Positions 7,496-15,363 are shown, numbered from the stretch's first letter. The stretch: 57,703 nucleotides of DNA from Collinsella sp. (GCA_018368345.1 JAGZEK010000014.1:1-57703); one strand, 5' to 3'. Program-made: numbers and translations. The notes: a model not told the origin generated them from the letters alone.

Positions 7496-9332
7496 GTGCC
7501 TCGCCTCCTTCCTGGGTCTGGGCTTGCGTTGCGGTCATGTCGGTGTTGTCTGCCGCCGTGTTCGCGTCGCCAGAGACGTCGTCGGCGTCTTGCGTACCTT
7601 CGGCAGACATCTTGTTTTGCGAGGTAAAGGTCTCGCGGTAGATCTCGCTCGTCTTGAGCAGCTCTTCGTGGTTGCCGATCTGTGCGATGCGGCCGCCCTC
7701 CATGACAATGATGCGGTCTGCGTCCTGCACGGAGCTGATGCGCTGGGCGATGATGATCTTGGTCGTGTTGGGCAGATAGCTTGCCAGCCCTGCGCGAATC
7801 TTGGCGTCGGTCTTGGTGTCGACGGCGCTGGTGGAGTCGTCCAGGATCAAGATCTTGGGGCGACGCAGCAGGGCGCGTGCAATGCACAGGCGCTGCTTCT
7901 GACCGCCCGAAACATTGGAGCCGCCCTGTTCGATCCAGGTGTCGTAGCCCTTGGGGAAACCGTCGACAAACTCGTCGGCGCAGGCCAGATGCGCTGCCTC
8001 GCGGACTTCCTCGTCGGTGGCGTTCGGGTCGCCCCAACGCAGGTTCTCGGCGATGGTGCCGCTAAACAGCACGTTTTTCTGCAGCACCATGGCGACCTGG
8101 TGACGCAGCGCGTCCAGGTCGTAGTCGCGCACGTCCACGCCGCCCACGCGCACAGCGCCTTCGGTGGTGTCGTACAGGCGGGCGATGAGGTTAACGAGCG
8201 TGGACTTGGCCGAGCCGGTGCCGCCGATGATGCCGATGGTCTCGCCGCTCGTAATGTGCAGGTCGATATCGTCGAGCGCCTGGCGCTTCGCATGCTTGGA
8301 ATACTTAAAACTCACGTGGTCAAAGTCGATGGAACCGTCGGCAACCTCGAGCACGGGCTCGGCGGGATCGGCGATCGTGGGCTCGGCGGCCAGCACCTCG
8401 GCAATGCGGTGTGCCGATTCGTCGGCCATGGTCACCATGACAAAGATCATCGACAGCTGCATCAGGCTCATGAGAATCTGGAAACCATAGGTAAAGGTCG
8501 AGGAGAGCTGGCCCACGTCGAACAGCGTGCCCTGGCTCGTGATGATGAGCTTGGAGCCCAGGTAGATGATGACGACAAACGCGCCGTTGACGCAGATGTT
8601 CATCATGGGGTTGTTAAAGGCGAGCAGCTTCTCGGCGCGGGTGAAGTCCATCTGGACATCGCGCGCGGCGGCCGCGAACTTCTCCTTCTCAAAGTCTTCG
8701 CGTACGTAGCTCTTAACCACGCGCATGCCGGTGACGTTTTCCTCGACGGACTCGTTAAGGGCATCGTACTTGTGGAACACGCGCGAGAAGATGGGGCGCA
8801 CCTTAAAGATGATAAAGAACAGCCCAAAGCCCAGCAGCGGAATGATGACCAGGTAGACCATGGCAACGCTGCCGCCCATGATAAATGCCATGGTAAAGGC
8901 GAAGATCAATACCAGCGGCGCGCGCACGGCGATACGGATGATCATCATAAAGGCCTGCTGCACGTTGTTGATATCGGTGGTCAGGCGCGTGACGAGCGAG
9001 GAGCTCGAGAACTCATCGATGTTGGCAAAGCTGAACGTCTGGATTTTGTAGAACAGGTCGTGACGCAGGTTCTTGGCGAAGCCGCAGCTCGCATGGCTGC
9101 AGGCGACGCCTGCCGCGGCGCCGAAAGCAAGCGATGTCAGCGCGATGAGCACCAAAAGGCCCGCGGTGGGAAGCATCTCGGCTACGGTGGCGCCGTCTTT
9201 GATGGCGTCGATCAGGTTGGCGGTGATAAATGGAATCAGCATCTCGCAGAGCACCTCGCCAAGCACGAGCAACGGCGTGGCAACGGTGACTTTCATATAG
9301 TCGCGGATGCTTCCCATGAGGGTTTTAATCAT
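7488..9332 (-). CDS. ABC exporter subunit, permease plus ATPase (degenerate half)
   Basis: A 614-residue partner of the exporter encoded next to it. The membrane domain spans about 15-310. The ATPase domain has GGTGSAKST at 370-378, where Ala replaces the second-last Gly of the P-loop, signature VSGGQ at 474-478, and ILILDD at 494-499 with Asp499 in place of the catalytic Glu. An acidic tail of about 35 residues (577-614) follows. The Asp substitution marks the non-canonical ATP site of heterodimeric exporters. The gene overlaps the MarR gene upstream and the partner gene downstream by 8 bp each, giving a tightly coupled three-gene operon. Confidence 0.9.
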   Translation of the reverse strand: MIKTLMGSIRDYMKVTVATPLLVLGEVLCEMLIPFITANLIDAIKDGATVAEMLPTAGLLVLIALTSLAFGAAAGVACSHASCGFAKNLRHDLFYKIQTFSFANIDEFSSSSLVTRLTTDINNVQQAFMMIIRIAVRAPLVLIFAFTMAFIMGGSVAMVYLVIIPLLGFGLFFIIFKVRPIFSRVFHKYDALNESVEENVTGMRVVKSYVREDFEKEKFAAAARDVQMDFTRAEKLLAFNNPMMNICVNGAFVVIIYLGSKLIITSQGTLFDVGQLSSTFTYGFQILMSLMQLSMIFVMVTMADESAHRIAEVLAAEPTIADPAEPVLEVADGSIDFDHVSFKYSKHAKRQALDDIDLHITSGETIGIIGGTGSAKSTLVNLIARLYDTTEGAVRVGGVDVRDYDLDALRHQVAMVLQKNVLFSGTIAENLRWGDPNATDEEVREAAHLACADEFVDGFPKGYDTWIEQGGSNVSGGQKQRLCIARALLRRPKILILDDSTSAVDTKTDAKIRAGLASYLPNTTKIIIAQRISSVQDADRIIVMEGGRIAQIGNHEELLKTSEIYRETFTSQNKMSAEGTQDADDVSGDANTAADNTDMTATQAQTQEGGEAHE

Positions 9333-9831
9333 CCAGTTCCTCCCAGGTTACACGGATTTTCTCGAGCATTTCGGCGAGCTGCTCGCGCTCGTCGTGGGTG
9401 AGGGCACTAAAGGCTTGCTCTCTAAAGCGAATGCGGGCCGCCTGGTCGATGCGGGCGTTTTCCCGGCCGGTTTCGGTCAGGCGAATGGTGAGCTGCCGTC
9501 GATCCTTGGGGTTACGGCTGCGCTCAATGAGGCCGTTGAGCTCGAGCTTGGACAGGATCTCGGAAAGCGACCCCGGCTTGAGGTCGAAGTGCATGCCGAG
9601 TTCCTGCTGCGACATCTCGCCGCCGGGCTGCTTGGCCAGCAGGCAGATAATGGGCGCCTTGCCGGACACGCCTCCGCCATGAAAATGCATGTAATGGCCG
9701 CAAAAGCCCAGGCCATTGAGGATGCGCTTGGCAAGCTTGTCTTCTGAGCTAACCGCTTCGGGTGCATCCGCCGGTTGTGACGGGTCGCCGCCGGGCTCGT
9801 GCGAACAAAGGTTAAGAGGTTCATCGCACAT
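9325..9831 (-). CDS. MarR-family transcriptional regulator of the ABC exporter
   Basis: A 168-residue winged-helix protein. The HTH and wing lie at about 80-130 (LLAKQPGGEMSQQELGMHFDLKPGSLSEILSKLE, then RNPKDRRQLTIRLTE), the typical MarR arrangement. It has a roughly 45-residue N-terminal extension with Cys and His residues (MCDEPLNLCSHE, then GHYMHFHGGG), which could bind a metal or sense thiol state; that is inference. It is the first gene of the exporter operon. A good promoter and an inverted repeat precede it, so autoregulation is likely. Confidence 0.88.
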   Translation of the reverse strand: MCDEPLNLCSHEPGGDPSQPADAPEAVSSEDKLAKRILNGLGFCGHYMHFHGGGVSGKAPIICLLAKQPGGEMSQQELGMHFDLKPGSLSEILSKLELNGLIERSRNPKDRRQLTIRLTETGRENARIDQAARIRFREQAFSALTHDEREQLAEMLEKIRVTWEELDD

Positions 9832-9852
9832 GAATTAGTGTTGCTCCTTTCT

Positions 9853-9915
9853 TTAGTTAGGTAGAGGAATTGTTTTGTGCCTAACCAATCTAGGAGCGCA
9901 TAGATTAATTGTCAA
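9853..9915 (-). promoter_or_regulatory. Promoter and candidate MarR operator of the exporter operon
   Basis: On the minus strand, TTGACA (9910-9915) and TAGATT (9887-9892) are 17 bp apart. An inverted repeat, GTTAGG (9856-9861) and CCTAAC (9880-9885), covers the expected start of transcription, where a MarR repressor would block polymerase. Confidence 0.75.
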
Positions 9916-9930
9916 GGTACCAAACTAGTG

Positions 9931-10040
9931 GTTACGCGGTTTTACCAAACCGCGTAACGGCTCGACGCTGCAAACGCTCCTAAGCGGCAATCTGGCGTTC
10001 AATCGTCGGGCATGGCCACAAGGCCTATGCCCTCCTCTTT
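9931..10040 (+). ncRNA. Two-hairpin intergenic element, copy A
   Basis: Hairpin 1 (9931-9958) is GTTACGCGGTTT, loop TACC, AAACCGCGTAAC. Hairpin 2 (10008-10032) has outer GGGCAT/ATGCCC, inner GGCC/GGCC, loop ACAA and one bulged T. GACGCTGC and a GGCAATCTGGCGTTCAA block lie between them. Unlike the other three copies it does not follow a gene; it lies between divergent promoters, so it cannot simply be the terminator of a neighbour. See copies at 31392, 37394 and 52959. Confidence 0.7.
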
Positions 10041-10120
10041 CGCGCCACCTTGCTCGCTTAGGAACGTTTTCGCTGTCCGTCCTCAACCTGTGATTCCGCC
10101 ACGGTCCGCTTCGGTGCATG

Positions 10121-10155
10121 TGATCCCTTGGGGACGGAGGAAAAGGGATCATTTT
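10121..10155 (+). terminator. Terminator-like hairpin in the pdxY upstream region
   Basis: TGATCCCTT (10121-10129) pairs with AAGGGATCA (10143-10151), followed by TTTT. It lies about 120 bp before the kinase gene and could end a transcript from copy A of the two-hairpin element or act as an attenuator. Confidence 0.5.
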
Positions 10156-10276
10156 CCGAAACCTTTCCGCAACAATTTGCACTTCGTACCGCTCGCCTCC
10201 GCTTACAACGTCCCCTGCGCTACACTTAGTCGCACTGTGGCGCTGCTGCGCCGCGCCCGAACCAAGGGGGACACTC

Positions 10277-11101
10277 ATGAAGAATACTCAGCTGCTGCTG
10301 ATTAACGATATGTGCGGCTACGGCAAGGTCGCGCTTTCCGCCATGCTGCCGGTGCTGTCGCACATGGGCTACCGTATCCATAACCTGCCGACGGCGCTCG
10401 TTTCTGACACGCTCAACTACCCCAAGTTCTACATCCACGACACCACCGAGTACGTGCGTCAGAGTCTTGCCATCTGGGAAGAGCTCGGCTTTGAGTTCGA
10501 CGCCATCTCGACCGGCTTTATCGTGACCGAGGAAGAGGCGCGCATCATCTCGGACTTTTGCCACCGCCGTGCGCAAAAGGGCACCAAGGTGTTTGTCGAT
10601 CCCATCATGGGAGACAACGGCAAGCTCTATGCGGGCGTGCCCGAGTCCACGATCGGTCTCATGAGGCACCTGCTCGAGTGCGCCGATTACGCGGTTCCCA
10701 ACTACACCGAGGCCTGTCTGCTCACCGATACGCCTATTGCAGAGCAGATCACGCCCGATGAGGCCCACGTCCTTGTGAACGCCGTGCGCGAGTTGGGTGC
10801 CAAGTCGGTGGTCATTACGAGCGCCGTGGTCAATGGCACGAACGCGGTTATCGGTTACGACCATGTAGCGGGGGAGTACTTTACGATTCCCTTTGAGCTC
10901 ATTCCGGTCTATTTCCCAGGCACGGGCGACACGTTCTCGGCGGTGCTCGTCGGCCGCGTTATGGCAGGTTGGAGTCTGCAGCGCGCGACGTCCGATGCCA
11001 TGCGTGTGGTGGCTGAGCTTATCGAGCGCAATGCCGACCAAGAGGACAAGTCGGCCGGCCTGCCCATCGAGGCCTGCCTGGACGTGATCGACCATGAGTA
11101 A
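10277..11101 (+). CDS. Pyridoxal/pyridoxine kinase (PfkB/ribokinase family)
   Basis: A 274-residue cytoplasmic kinase that phosphorylates B6 vitamers to pyridoxal 5'-phosphate. Visible motifs are INDMCGYGKVAL near the N-terminus, VDPIMGDNGKLY (107-118), PNYTEA (141-146) and the anion-hole/catalytic GTGDTFSA (215-222) with Asp218 as base. Length fits PdxY/PdxK. The ATG has a GGGGG site 8 bases upstream. The stop overlaps the next gene by 8 bp. Confidence 0.85.
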   Translation: MKNTQLLLINDMCGYGKVALSAMLPVLSHMGYRIHNLPTALVSDTLNYPKFYIHDTTEYVRQSLAIWEELGFEFDAISTGFIVTEEEARIISDFCHRRAQKGTKVFVDPIMGDNGKLYAGVPESTIGLMRHLLECADYAVPNYTEACLLTDTPIAEQITPDEAHVLVNAVRELGAKSVVITSAVVNGTNAVIGYDHVAGEYFTIPFELIPVYFPGTGDTFSAVLVGRVMAGWSLQRATSDAMRVVAELIERNADQEDKSAGLPIEACLDVIDHE

Positions 11102-11423
11102 CGCTGGCGAGGGCGGCGTCAAGCCTGCGGGCGAGAACAAGCCGCTCGGCGCGCCGCGTGGCAAGCGTCCGCGTATCCGCGTGAGCTGCGTGGACCAGCT
11201 GGGTGCGTGCCGCTGCCACCATGGTCACAAGCCGGGCGACGTCTTTGACTTCGACCGAGACCGCGGCAAGATGTGCGCCATGGCCTGCCATGTGGGCTTT
11301 CCCTATATTGATATCCTGCGCTATGGCGGAACCGTGCCTGGCAACGAGCCTGGTACGGCAAAGTTCTGCTGCCCCGAGGTCGACACCCTCAACGTCTGGC
11401 TCGCCGAGATCGTCGACGAGTAG
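11094..11423 (+). CDS. TIGR04076-family small cysteine-rich protein
   Basis: A 109-residue protein; after a basic, proline-rich start of about 28 residues comes the TIGR04076 pattern: RVSCVDQLGACRCHHGHKPGD, a Cys-Ala-Met-Ala-Cys segment, RYGGTVPGNEP and CCPEVDTLNVWL. Eight cysteines and paired histidines suggest metal or cofactor binding, but the family's function is not known to me. Overlap with the pyridoxal kinase implies co-translation. No signal peptide or membrane segment. Confidence 0.75.
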   Translation: MSNAGEGGVKPAGENKPLGAPRGKRPRIRVSCVDQLGACRCHHGHKPGDVFDFDRDRGKMCAMACHVGFPYIDILRYGGTVPGNEPGTAKFCCPEVDTLNVWLAEIVDE

Positions 11424-11428
11424 TTGAA

Positions 11429-11544
11429 CGTGGATTTTCTCCCACCGAGAAAATGAGCGTGGATTTTCTCCCGTTTAGAGCGCACTTGAACGCTCAAAGT
11501 GGGAGAAAATCCACGCTCAATTTGTATGCGGGAGATAATCCACG
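11429..11544. repeat. Four copies of a CGTGGATTTTCTCCC repeat, two each way
   Basis: Forward copies lie at 11429-11443 and 11458-11472, inverted copies at 11501-11515 and 11530-11544 (the last with one change). The two inner copies extend to a 19-bp perfect inverted arm, with GAGCG/CGCTC nested inside. It lies between two convergent genes and may act as a two-way terminator. Confidence 0.75.
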
Positions 11545-11584
11545 CTCGTTTTATGCCAATGGCGCACCTCGCGCGCCCGCGAAC

Positions 11585-12031
11585 CTACAGCTGCTCGAGC
11601 ATAGCGGTGCAGCCGGCGAGCACATCGCGGTAGGTGGCGTCGAAGTTGCCGGTGTACCAGGGATCGGCCACGTCGCCGGGGCGCTCGGTCCAATCGAGCA
11701 AGCGCGTAATCTTGCCGTCGGGGTCGTCGCCAAAGATGCGACGCAGGCCACGCGCGTTCTCAGCATCCATATAGACAATGTGATCCCAGTCGCCATACTC
11801 CGCGCGACGCACCTGGCGCGCACGGTGGGCAACGACAGGAATCCCGACTTCACGCAGCTTGGCAACGGTACCGTGGTGCGGCGGGTTGCCGATCTCCTCA
11901 GTTGAGGTCGCTGCAGAATCGATGACAAACTCGCCCGCGCGCCCAGCGCGGCGCACCAGCTCGGTAAACACCGACTCAGCCATCGTCGAGCGACAGATAT
12001 TCCCATGGCAGATAAACAGTACACGTTGCAT
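11585..12031 (-). CDS. Low-molecular-weight protein tyrosine phosphatase
   Basis: A 148-residue arsenate-reductase-fold phosphatase. The P-loop CHGNICRST gives Cys8 and Arg14 of CX5R, and DPWYTG near residue 115 supplies the general-acid Asp. The ATG at 12031 is chosen because the P-loop should begin within ten residues; the open frame upstream is not conserved in character. This start codon lies inside the 52-bp left repeat of the integrated element, so coding is intact but everything upstream of it (promoter and ribosome-binding site region) now comes from element DNA. In the Gram-positive setting it may act on tyrosine kinases of capsule/exopolysaccharide synthesis; no such genes are in view. 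Confidence 0.88.
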   Translation of the reverse strand: MQRVLFICHGNICRSTMAESVFTELVRRAGRAGEFVIDSAATSTEEIGNPPHHGTVAKLREVGIPVVAHRARQVRRAEYGDWDHIVYMDAENARGLRRIFGDDPDGKITRLLDWTERPGDVADPWYTGNFDATYRDVLAGCTAMLEQL

Positions 12032-12059
12032 ATGCGGTTTCCTTTCGATCGCCATCATC
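12008..12059. repeat. Left attachment-site repeat (attL core)
   Basis: Fifty-two bases are identical to 22027-22078, in direct orientation, and looser similarity extends on both sides to about 100 bp. The core contains the start codon of the phosphatase gene. The integrase gene lies just inside. Confidence 0.85.
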
Positions 12060-12271
12060 AAGCTCGAGTATCGCATCTGCAACCCCAATGTGATGTGACG
12101 AAGGGACAGGGTCAAATAGCTATCTCTACCTGCGATAATAACAAGATAAGACCTTTATCACCAACACTTCTACTGCATTCAACGAGCTGAATGGCTCTAG
12201 TAATTAGTTTCCAATATAGGGAAGGAAATCCACTTTATTAAGGCCAGAAATCAGTCAAAAGTAGAAGCAAA

Positions 12272-12309
12272 GGTAGTAAAAACGTAGTACGGCTCAAATT
12301 TTTACTACC
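12272..12309. promoter_or_regulatory. Candidate integrase arm-binding repeats, left end
   Basis: GGTAGTAAAAA at 12272-12282 and its exact inverse TTTTTACTACC at 12299-12309 lie between attL and the integrase stop. A similar double motif occurs near the right end (21936-21955). Tn916-type integrases bind such arm repeats through their N-terminal domain. Confidence 0.6.
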
Positions 12310-12314
12310 AATGT

Positions 12315-13511
12315 CTACCTGCGGTTTTGTTCAATAGCAAGCATCTCGTCTTGAATATCTTCAAGCCCAAGATGGGTGTAAACGTTGTAGGTGGTGTTGA
12401 TATCTGAATGCCCCATAATGTATCTGAGCTTTGCTGGACTCATGCCAGCGCGTGCCATTCGGCTACAGAAAGTGTGCCTGAGCTGGTGCGGGGTTATATG
12501 AGGCAGCTCTTCCTTATAGATGCGGTTGTGCTTAATGACGGCGCGTTTGAGCCTATGCTCCCAATGCAGGGCAACGCATGGCATCTCATTCTTGTCTAGG
12601 CAGATGAAGCCCCCGACCCCATCAATAACAGGCTCTTCTTTTGGCTGCGCCCTCTGTTCGATGAGACTGTGGAAGGCCTTTTCGACAGAAGCAGTCATAG
12701 GGATATATCTCATACCAGATTTCGTCTTGGGTTCTTCAACGTAATACTGCATATCTCTCGCACGATGGAGTTGCTTTTGAACGCATATGCAGTGATTTTC
12801 GAAGTCAATGTCATCAAGGGTCAGGCCGCAGTATTCAGAAATTCTGAGTCCAGTATTCAACAAGATGAAGTAAGTCTCAAAGTAGCGCGAGAAGTGATGA
12901 TCCGAGCGCATAAATTCAAGGAATAGCCGTTCCTGTCTAACGCTTAACGATTCTCTGGATACCGTATCGTTGACCAGCACATTGATAAGCTCGAAGTTAA
13001 AGGGGTTTCTTCTGATGAGGCCGCACTCCTCGGCAAGTTGAAAGGCTGGCCTGAGTACGCCTCGGATGCTACAGACGCTGCTATAGCCCTTTCCAACATC
13101 TTGCTGAAGGTGGATAAGCCATTTCTTTGCGTCCAACACCGTAATGTTTGATATTTTGGCTTTGCTGAAGCTGTCTGTTTTCAGGTAATTGGTGACGGTT
13201 TTATAGGCGCTAACGGTTGTCTTTCGTACCGCAACCTTGGTCGCAAGGTAGTTCTCAACCAGAGTCATGACGTTCATGTTCTCAGGTGCAATGTGGTCGA
13301 AGAGGTCTTTTTGAACCTGCTGCTCTTTTTGTCTTAAGCAGAGGTCTCTCTTTTTGCCGTGTGGAGTTTGGTCGTGAATTGTCAAAGTCCACGAATAGAC
13401 AAAGCAGGTTTTTCCCATCCAATTGGTGTATTTGAACGAGTAACGACCGTCTGGGCGCTGGCCTTCTCCGCGATGGAGAACTCGACCCTTGTTATCTTTC
13501 CTATTCGACAT
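12315..13511 (-). CDS. Tn916-type tyrosine integrase
   Basis: A 398-residue site-specific recombinase. The N-terminus (about 9-62) matches the Tn916 arm-binding domain: RVLHRGEGQRPDGRYSFKY, then VYSWTL and LRQKE. Residues about 85-165 form the SAM-like core-binding domain. Catalytic residues are Arg223 (NTGLRISEYCGL), Lys264 (KTKSG), His342 and Arg345 (HQLRH), His368 (MGHSD) and Tyr378 (NVYTH). The gene reads toward the left end and stops 256 bp from the repeat core. No excisionase gene is recognisable upstream, although Tn916 relatives usually have one there. Confidence 0.92.
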   Translation of the reverse strand: MSNRKDNKGRVLHRGEGQRPDGRYSFKYTNWMGKTCFVYSWTLTIHDQTPHGKKRDLCLRQKEQQVQKDLFDHIAPENMNVMTLVENYLATKVAVRKTTVSAYKTVTNYLKTDSFSKAKISNITVLDAKKWLIHLQQDVGKGYSSVCSIRGVLRPAFQLAEECGLIRRNPFNFELINVLVNDTVSRESLSVRQERLFLEFMRSDHHFSRYFETYFILLNTGLRISEYCGLTLDDIDFENHCICVQKQLHRARDMQYYVEEPKTKSGMRYIPMTASVEKAFHSLIEQRAQPKEEPVIDGVGGFICLDKNEMPCVALHWEHRLKRAVIKHNRIYKEELPHITPHQLRHTFCSRMARAGMSPAKLRYIMGHSDINTTYNVYTHLGLEDIQDEMLAIEQNRR

Positions 13512-13796
13512 AGCTTGGATCTCCTTTCAGAGACTCAAGCACGACAACATGATTGTAGCTATGGGGTTGTCTATGCCATGGTAAAAGGGTTCGTTTATTG
13601 GGTTAAATCAAAGGAAATGAGGCCTATTTGCCCCGTTGGGGCTGGGGTTGGAGTAAGTGCCCATCGGTGCAATTCCAAGCCTTAATTTCGCTCTCAGCGT
13701 GCATTTTTGCTATAGGCTGAGCGGACATCAATTGAAATCGCAGTTTGATTGAGTCCTAATAGTTTCAATGACTTTATAGGTCGCATGAATACAAAA
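13512..13796. other. Intergenic stretch upstream of the integrase
   Basis: No gene supported. I looked for a short Xis-like frame on the minus strand and found only frames of 25 codons or fewer with no HTH character. No convincing promoter could be picked by eye. Confidence 0.4.
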
Positions 13797-13833
13797 GGCT
13801 GCGCAGCGTCAATGCTTGGGGCGCTGCGCAGCC
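13797..13833 (-). terminator. Strong GC-rich hairpin after the exported-protein gene
   Basis: GGCTGCGCAGCG (13797-13808) pairs perfectly with CGCTGCGCAGCC (13822-13833). On the minus strand it is followed by TTTT, so it most likely ends the 13865-15127 transcript. Confidence 0.75.
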
Positions 13834-13864
13834 GCTATTTCTTTAATTGGGCGAAGGGGAGAGT

Positions 13865-15127
13865 CTAGTTCTCTAATTGAGTGAATTGAATGCTGCCGCC
13901 CTCGTTCTCGGTGTCTTCGTCTGTCAAGACAAGGTAGACGCTCCAGTTCTCATCGGTGGTTTGCCACCACCTGTAGCTGTACATGTCGTTGCCCTTGTTG
14001 TATTGGGATAAGTCTTTGGTCTCGTATTCGTTGCCGAAATAGGATGCGATGGTGTTGACGGCGTAATCTCTATCGGAGGCGTAGTCGCTTAGAGACCATT
14101 TGAAAAAGAGATTATCAACTTTGTTGGTGTCCTTATCTACGTCGTATAGAAATTCTCCGTCAATCCCGAGAAAGGTAACTTTCTCGCGTAAATCGACGCC
14201 ATCCATTTCTGCGCTTGGAATTGCCTTTTTAACGTATTGAGCGGTCTGCCCGATATATTTCAACCTCTCTCGCACTTGGTCAAGGTCTTTATTAACGGTG
14301 TCATGGTCAAGCGGCGTTTTGGTTTCCGTGGGTGCGGCTGCGGTCGTGATAATGGATGCTTGCAGAAGGGTATACCCACCGTTTTTTGTCCTGCTGTAGG
14401 TGAAGCCGTTCCTGCTTGCCGCGCCCTGCTCGTCGATTTCTTTGACGATTTCACCGACCGAATCCCAGTCAAGTGACGGGTCGCATGCCTCAATCATCGC
14501 CACAAGGAAGCGTGCCATCTTTTTGTCATAGCTACTTTGGTTGTTGTCGAGCATGACAACGATGCCGTAGTTGAGAGGTTCTGTATAGAGAAGGGTTGGG
14601 TCGAGGTTCTTGTCCTTTAGTGAAAAGGAGAGCTGCCCCGTCATCTCGTCATTCGAGTCATTAATTGAATAGACAGTCAGTTTGTAGTCGTATTCTTCGC
14701 GCACTGTAAAATCGCTGTCGTTAAGCTCTCGAAGTCTTTTTTCGAAAACCTTCGAGTAGGTGTCTGGGCATATGGTCAGCTTTTCGTTCTCCAGAAACGA
14801 GGTAACCTTCTCTGTCTTTTTCTCAATTGTTTTCTCGCAGCGAGAACATGTTTTGACATAGACCCTTTCGGAGAACGTGGAGTCGAATCCATCGTCTTTC
14901 CAGTCCTCGAGTTTGTGACCCAGCGGATCGCCCTCTGTTGCCCCGCATTCCTTGCAGGTCTTAGGTTTGGTGCAGGTCGCTTTCTTCCATTTATGAGTGT
15001 GGAAAATGTTGAGTGTTGCACTCGAATTCGGTTCTGCGGCAAGGTTGGGCACTAAAGCAATCGCGCAAACTAATACGAGGGCAATCGTAACTAAGAGGGC
15101 TAGTTGTTTGTTCGTTGGCTTCTTCAT
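13865..15127 (-). CDS. Exported element protein with Cys-rich ribbon motif, function unknown
   Basis: A 420-residue protein. The ATG at 15127 has AGGAGAG upstream; the open frame before it is not needed. Residues 8-30 form a signal peptide or membrane anchor (LALLVTIALVLVCAIALVP), so the bulk is outside the cell. Residues 45-71 contain HKWKKATCTKPKTCKECG, a small repeat common in secreted Firmicutes proteins. A second CSRC pair follows at 94-97. The remaining roughly 300 residues are polar and acidic, and I recognise no domain. A terminator follows, and a 230-nt structured leader precedes it that is homologous to the leader of the lipoprotein at the other end of the element, so the two are probably controlled by the same signal. 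Confidence 0.7.
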   Translation of the reverse strand: MKKPTNKQLALLVTIALVLVCAIALVPNLAAEPNSSATLNIFHTHKWKKATCTKPKTCKECGATEGDPLGHKLEDWKDDGFDSTFSERVYVKTCSRCEKTIEKKTEKVTSFLENEKLTICPDTYSKVFEKRLRELNDSDFTVREEYDYKLTVYSINDSNDEMTGQLSFSLKDKNLDPTLLYTEPLNYGIVVMLDNNQSSYDKKMARFLVAMIEACDPSLDWDSVGEIVKEIDEQGAASRNGFTYSRTKNGGYTLLQASIITTAAAPTETKTPLDHDTVNKDLDQVRERLKYIGQTAQYVKKAIPSAEMDGVDLREKVTFLGIDGEFLYDVDKDTNKVDNLFFKWSLSDYASDRDYAVNTIASYFGNEYETKDLSQYNKGNDMYSYRWWQTTDENWSVYLVLTDEDTENEGGSIQFTQLEN

Positions 15128-15132
15128 CCGCT

Positions 15133-15357
15133 CTCCTTCCAAAGGTATCCCGACAACCGTGGAAGGGGAGAAGCACATCATTGCAATTAAGCGATGTGGA
15201 GGACACCTACCACAGTTACCACACCGCAAGGCTTCACATGCATATGCGAACAGACCTTGAAAGGCGGGTGCCCTCCAATTCGCCTGTTTGCATACGCAAA
15301 GCAGCAGCTATGCCATTGTGAAGCTCCATCCAAATATATGGATGTTGCGGTGTGGTA
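15133..15357 (-). promoter_or_regulatory. Structured leader RNA 1 (riboswitch-like)
   Basis: Read on the minus strand. Outer stem P1 is ACCACACCGCAA (15356-15345) with TTGCGGTGTGGT (15229-15218). Inside are a small hairpin (15344-15327, CATCC/GGATG), then GCTTCACA (15324-15317) pairing with TGTGAAGC (15238-15231), and an inner arm closed by AGGCG/CGCCT. P1 is followed directly by AACTGTGG. Further down, CCCCTTCCA (15168-15160) can pair with TGGAAGGAG (15141-15133), the ribosome-binding site of the exported-protein gene. The layout matches leader 2 at 21599-21820, with different stem sequences but retained pairing. Confidence 0.7.
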
Positions 15358-15363
15358 GATGAG

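Noticed and set aside
5609..9401. Long plus-strand open frames (672 and 657 codons) opposite the ABC exporter genes
   Set aside because: They mirror well-supported ABC transporter genes, have Val/Asp/His-rich composition typical of antisense frames in GC-rich DNA, and have no ribosome-binding sites or recognisable domains.
11429..11544. CRISPR-like repeat
   Set aside because: Only four short copies in mixed orientation with irregular spacing, and no cas genes anywhere in the window.
12008..12059. tRNA gene as the integration site
   Set aside because: The repeat lies in the phosphatase gene start; no cloverleaf can be drawn.
13512..13796. Excisionase gene upstream of the Tn916-type integrase
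   Set aside because: Frames there are too short and lack HTH character.
15133..15357. Leader RNAs as integron attC sites or cobalamin riboswitches
   Set aside because: No GTTRRRY/RYYYAAC ends and no integron integrase; the cobalamin-box core sequences are absent.
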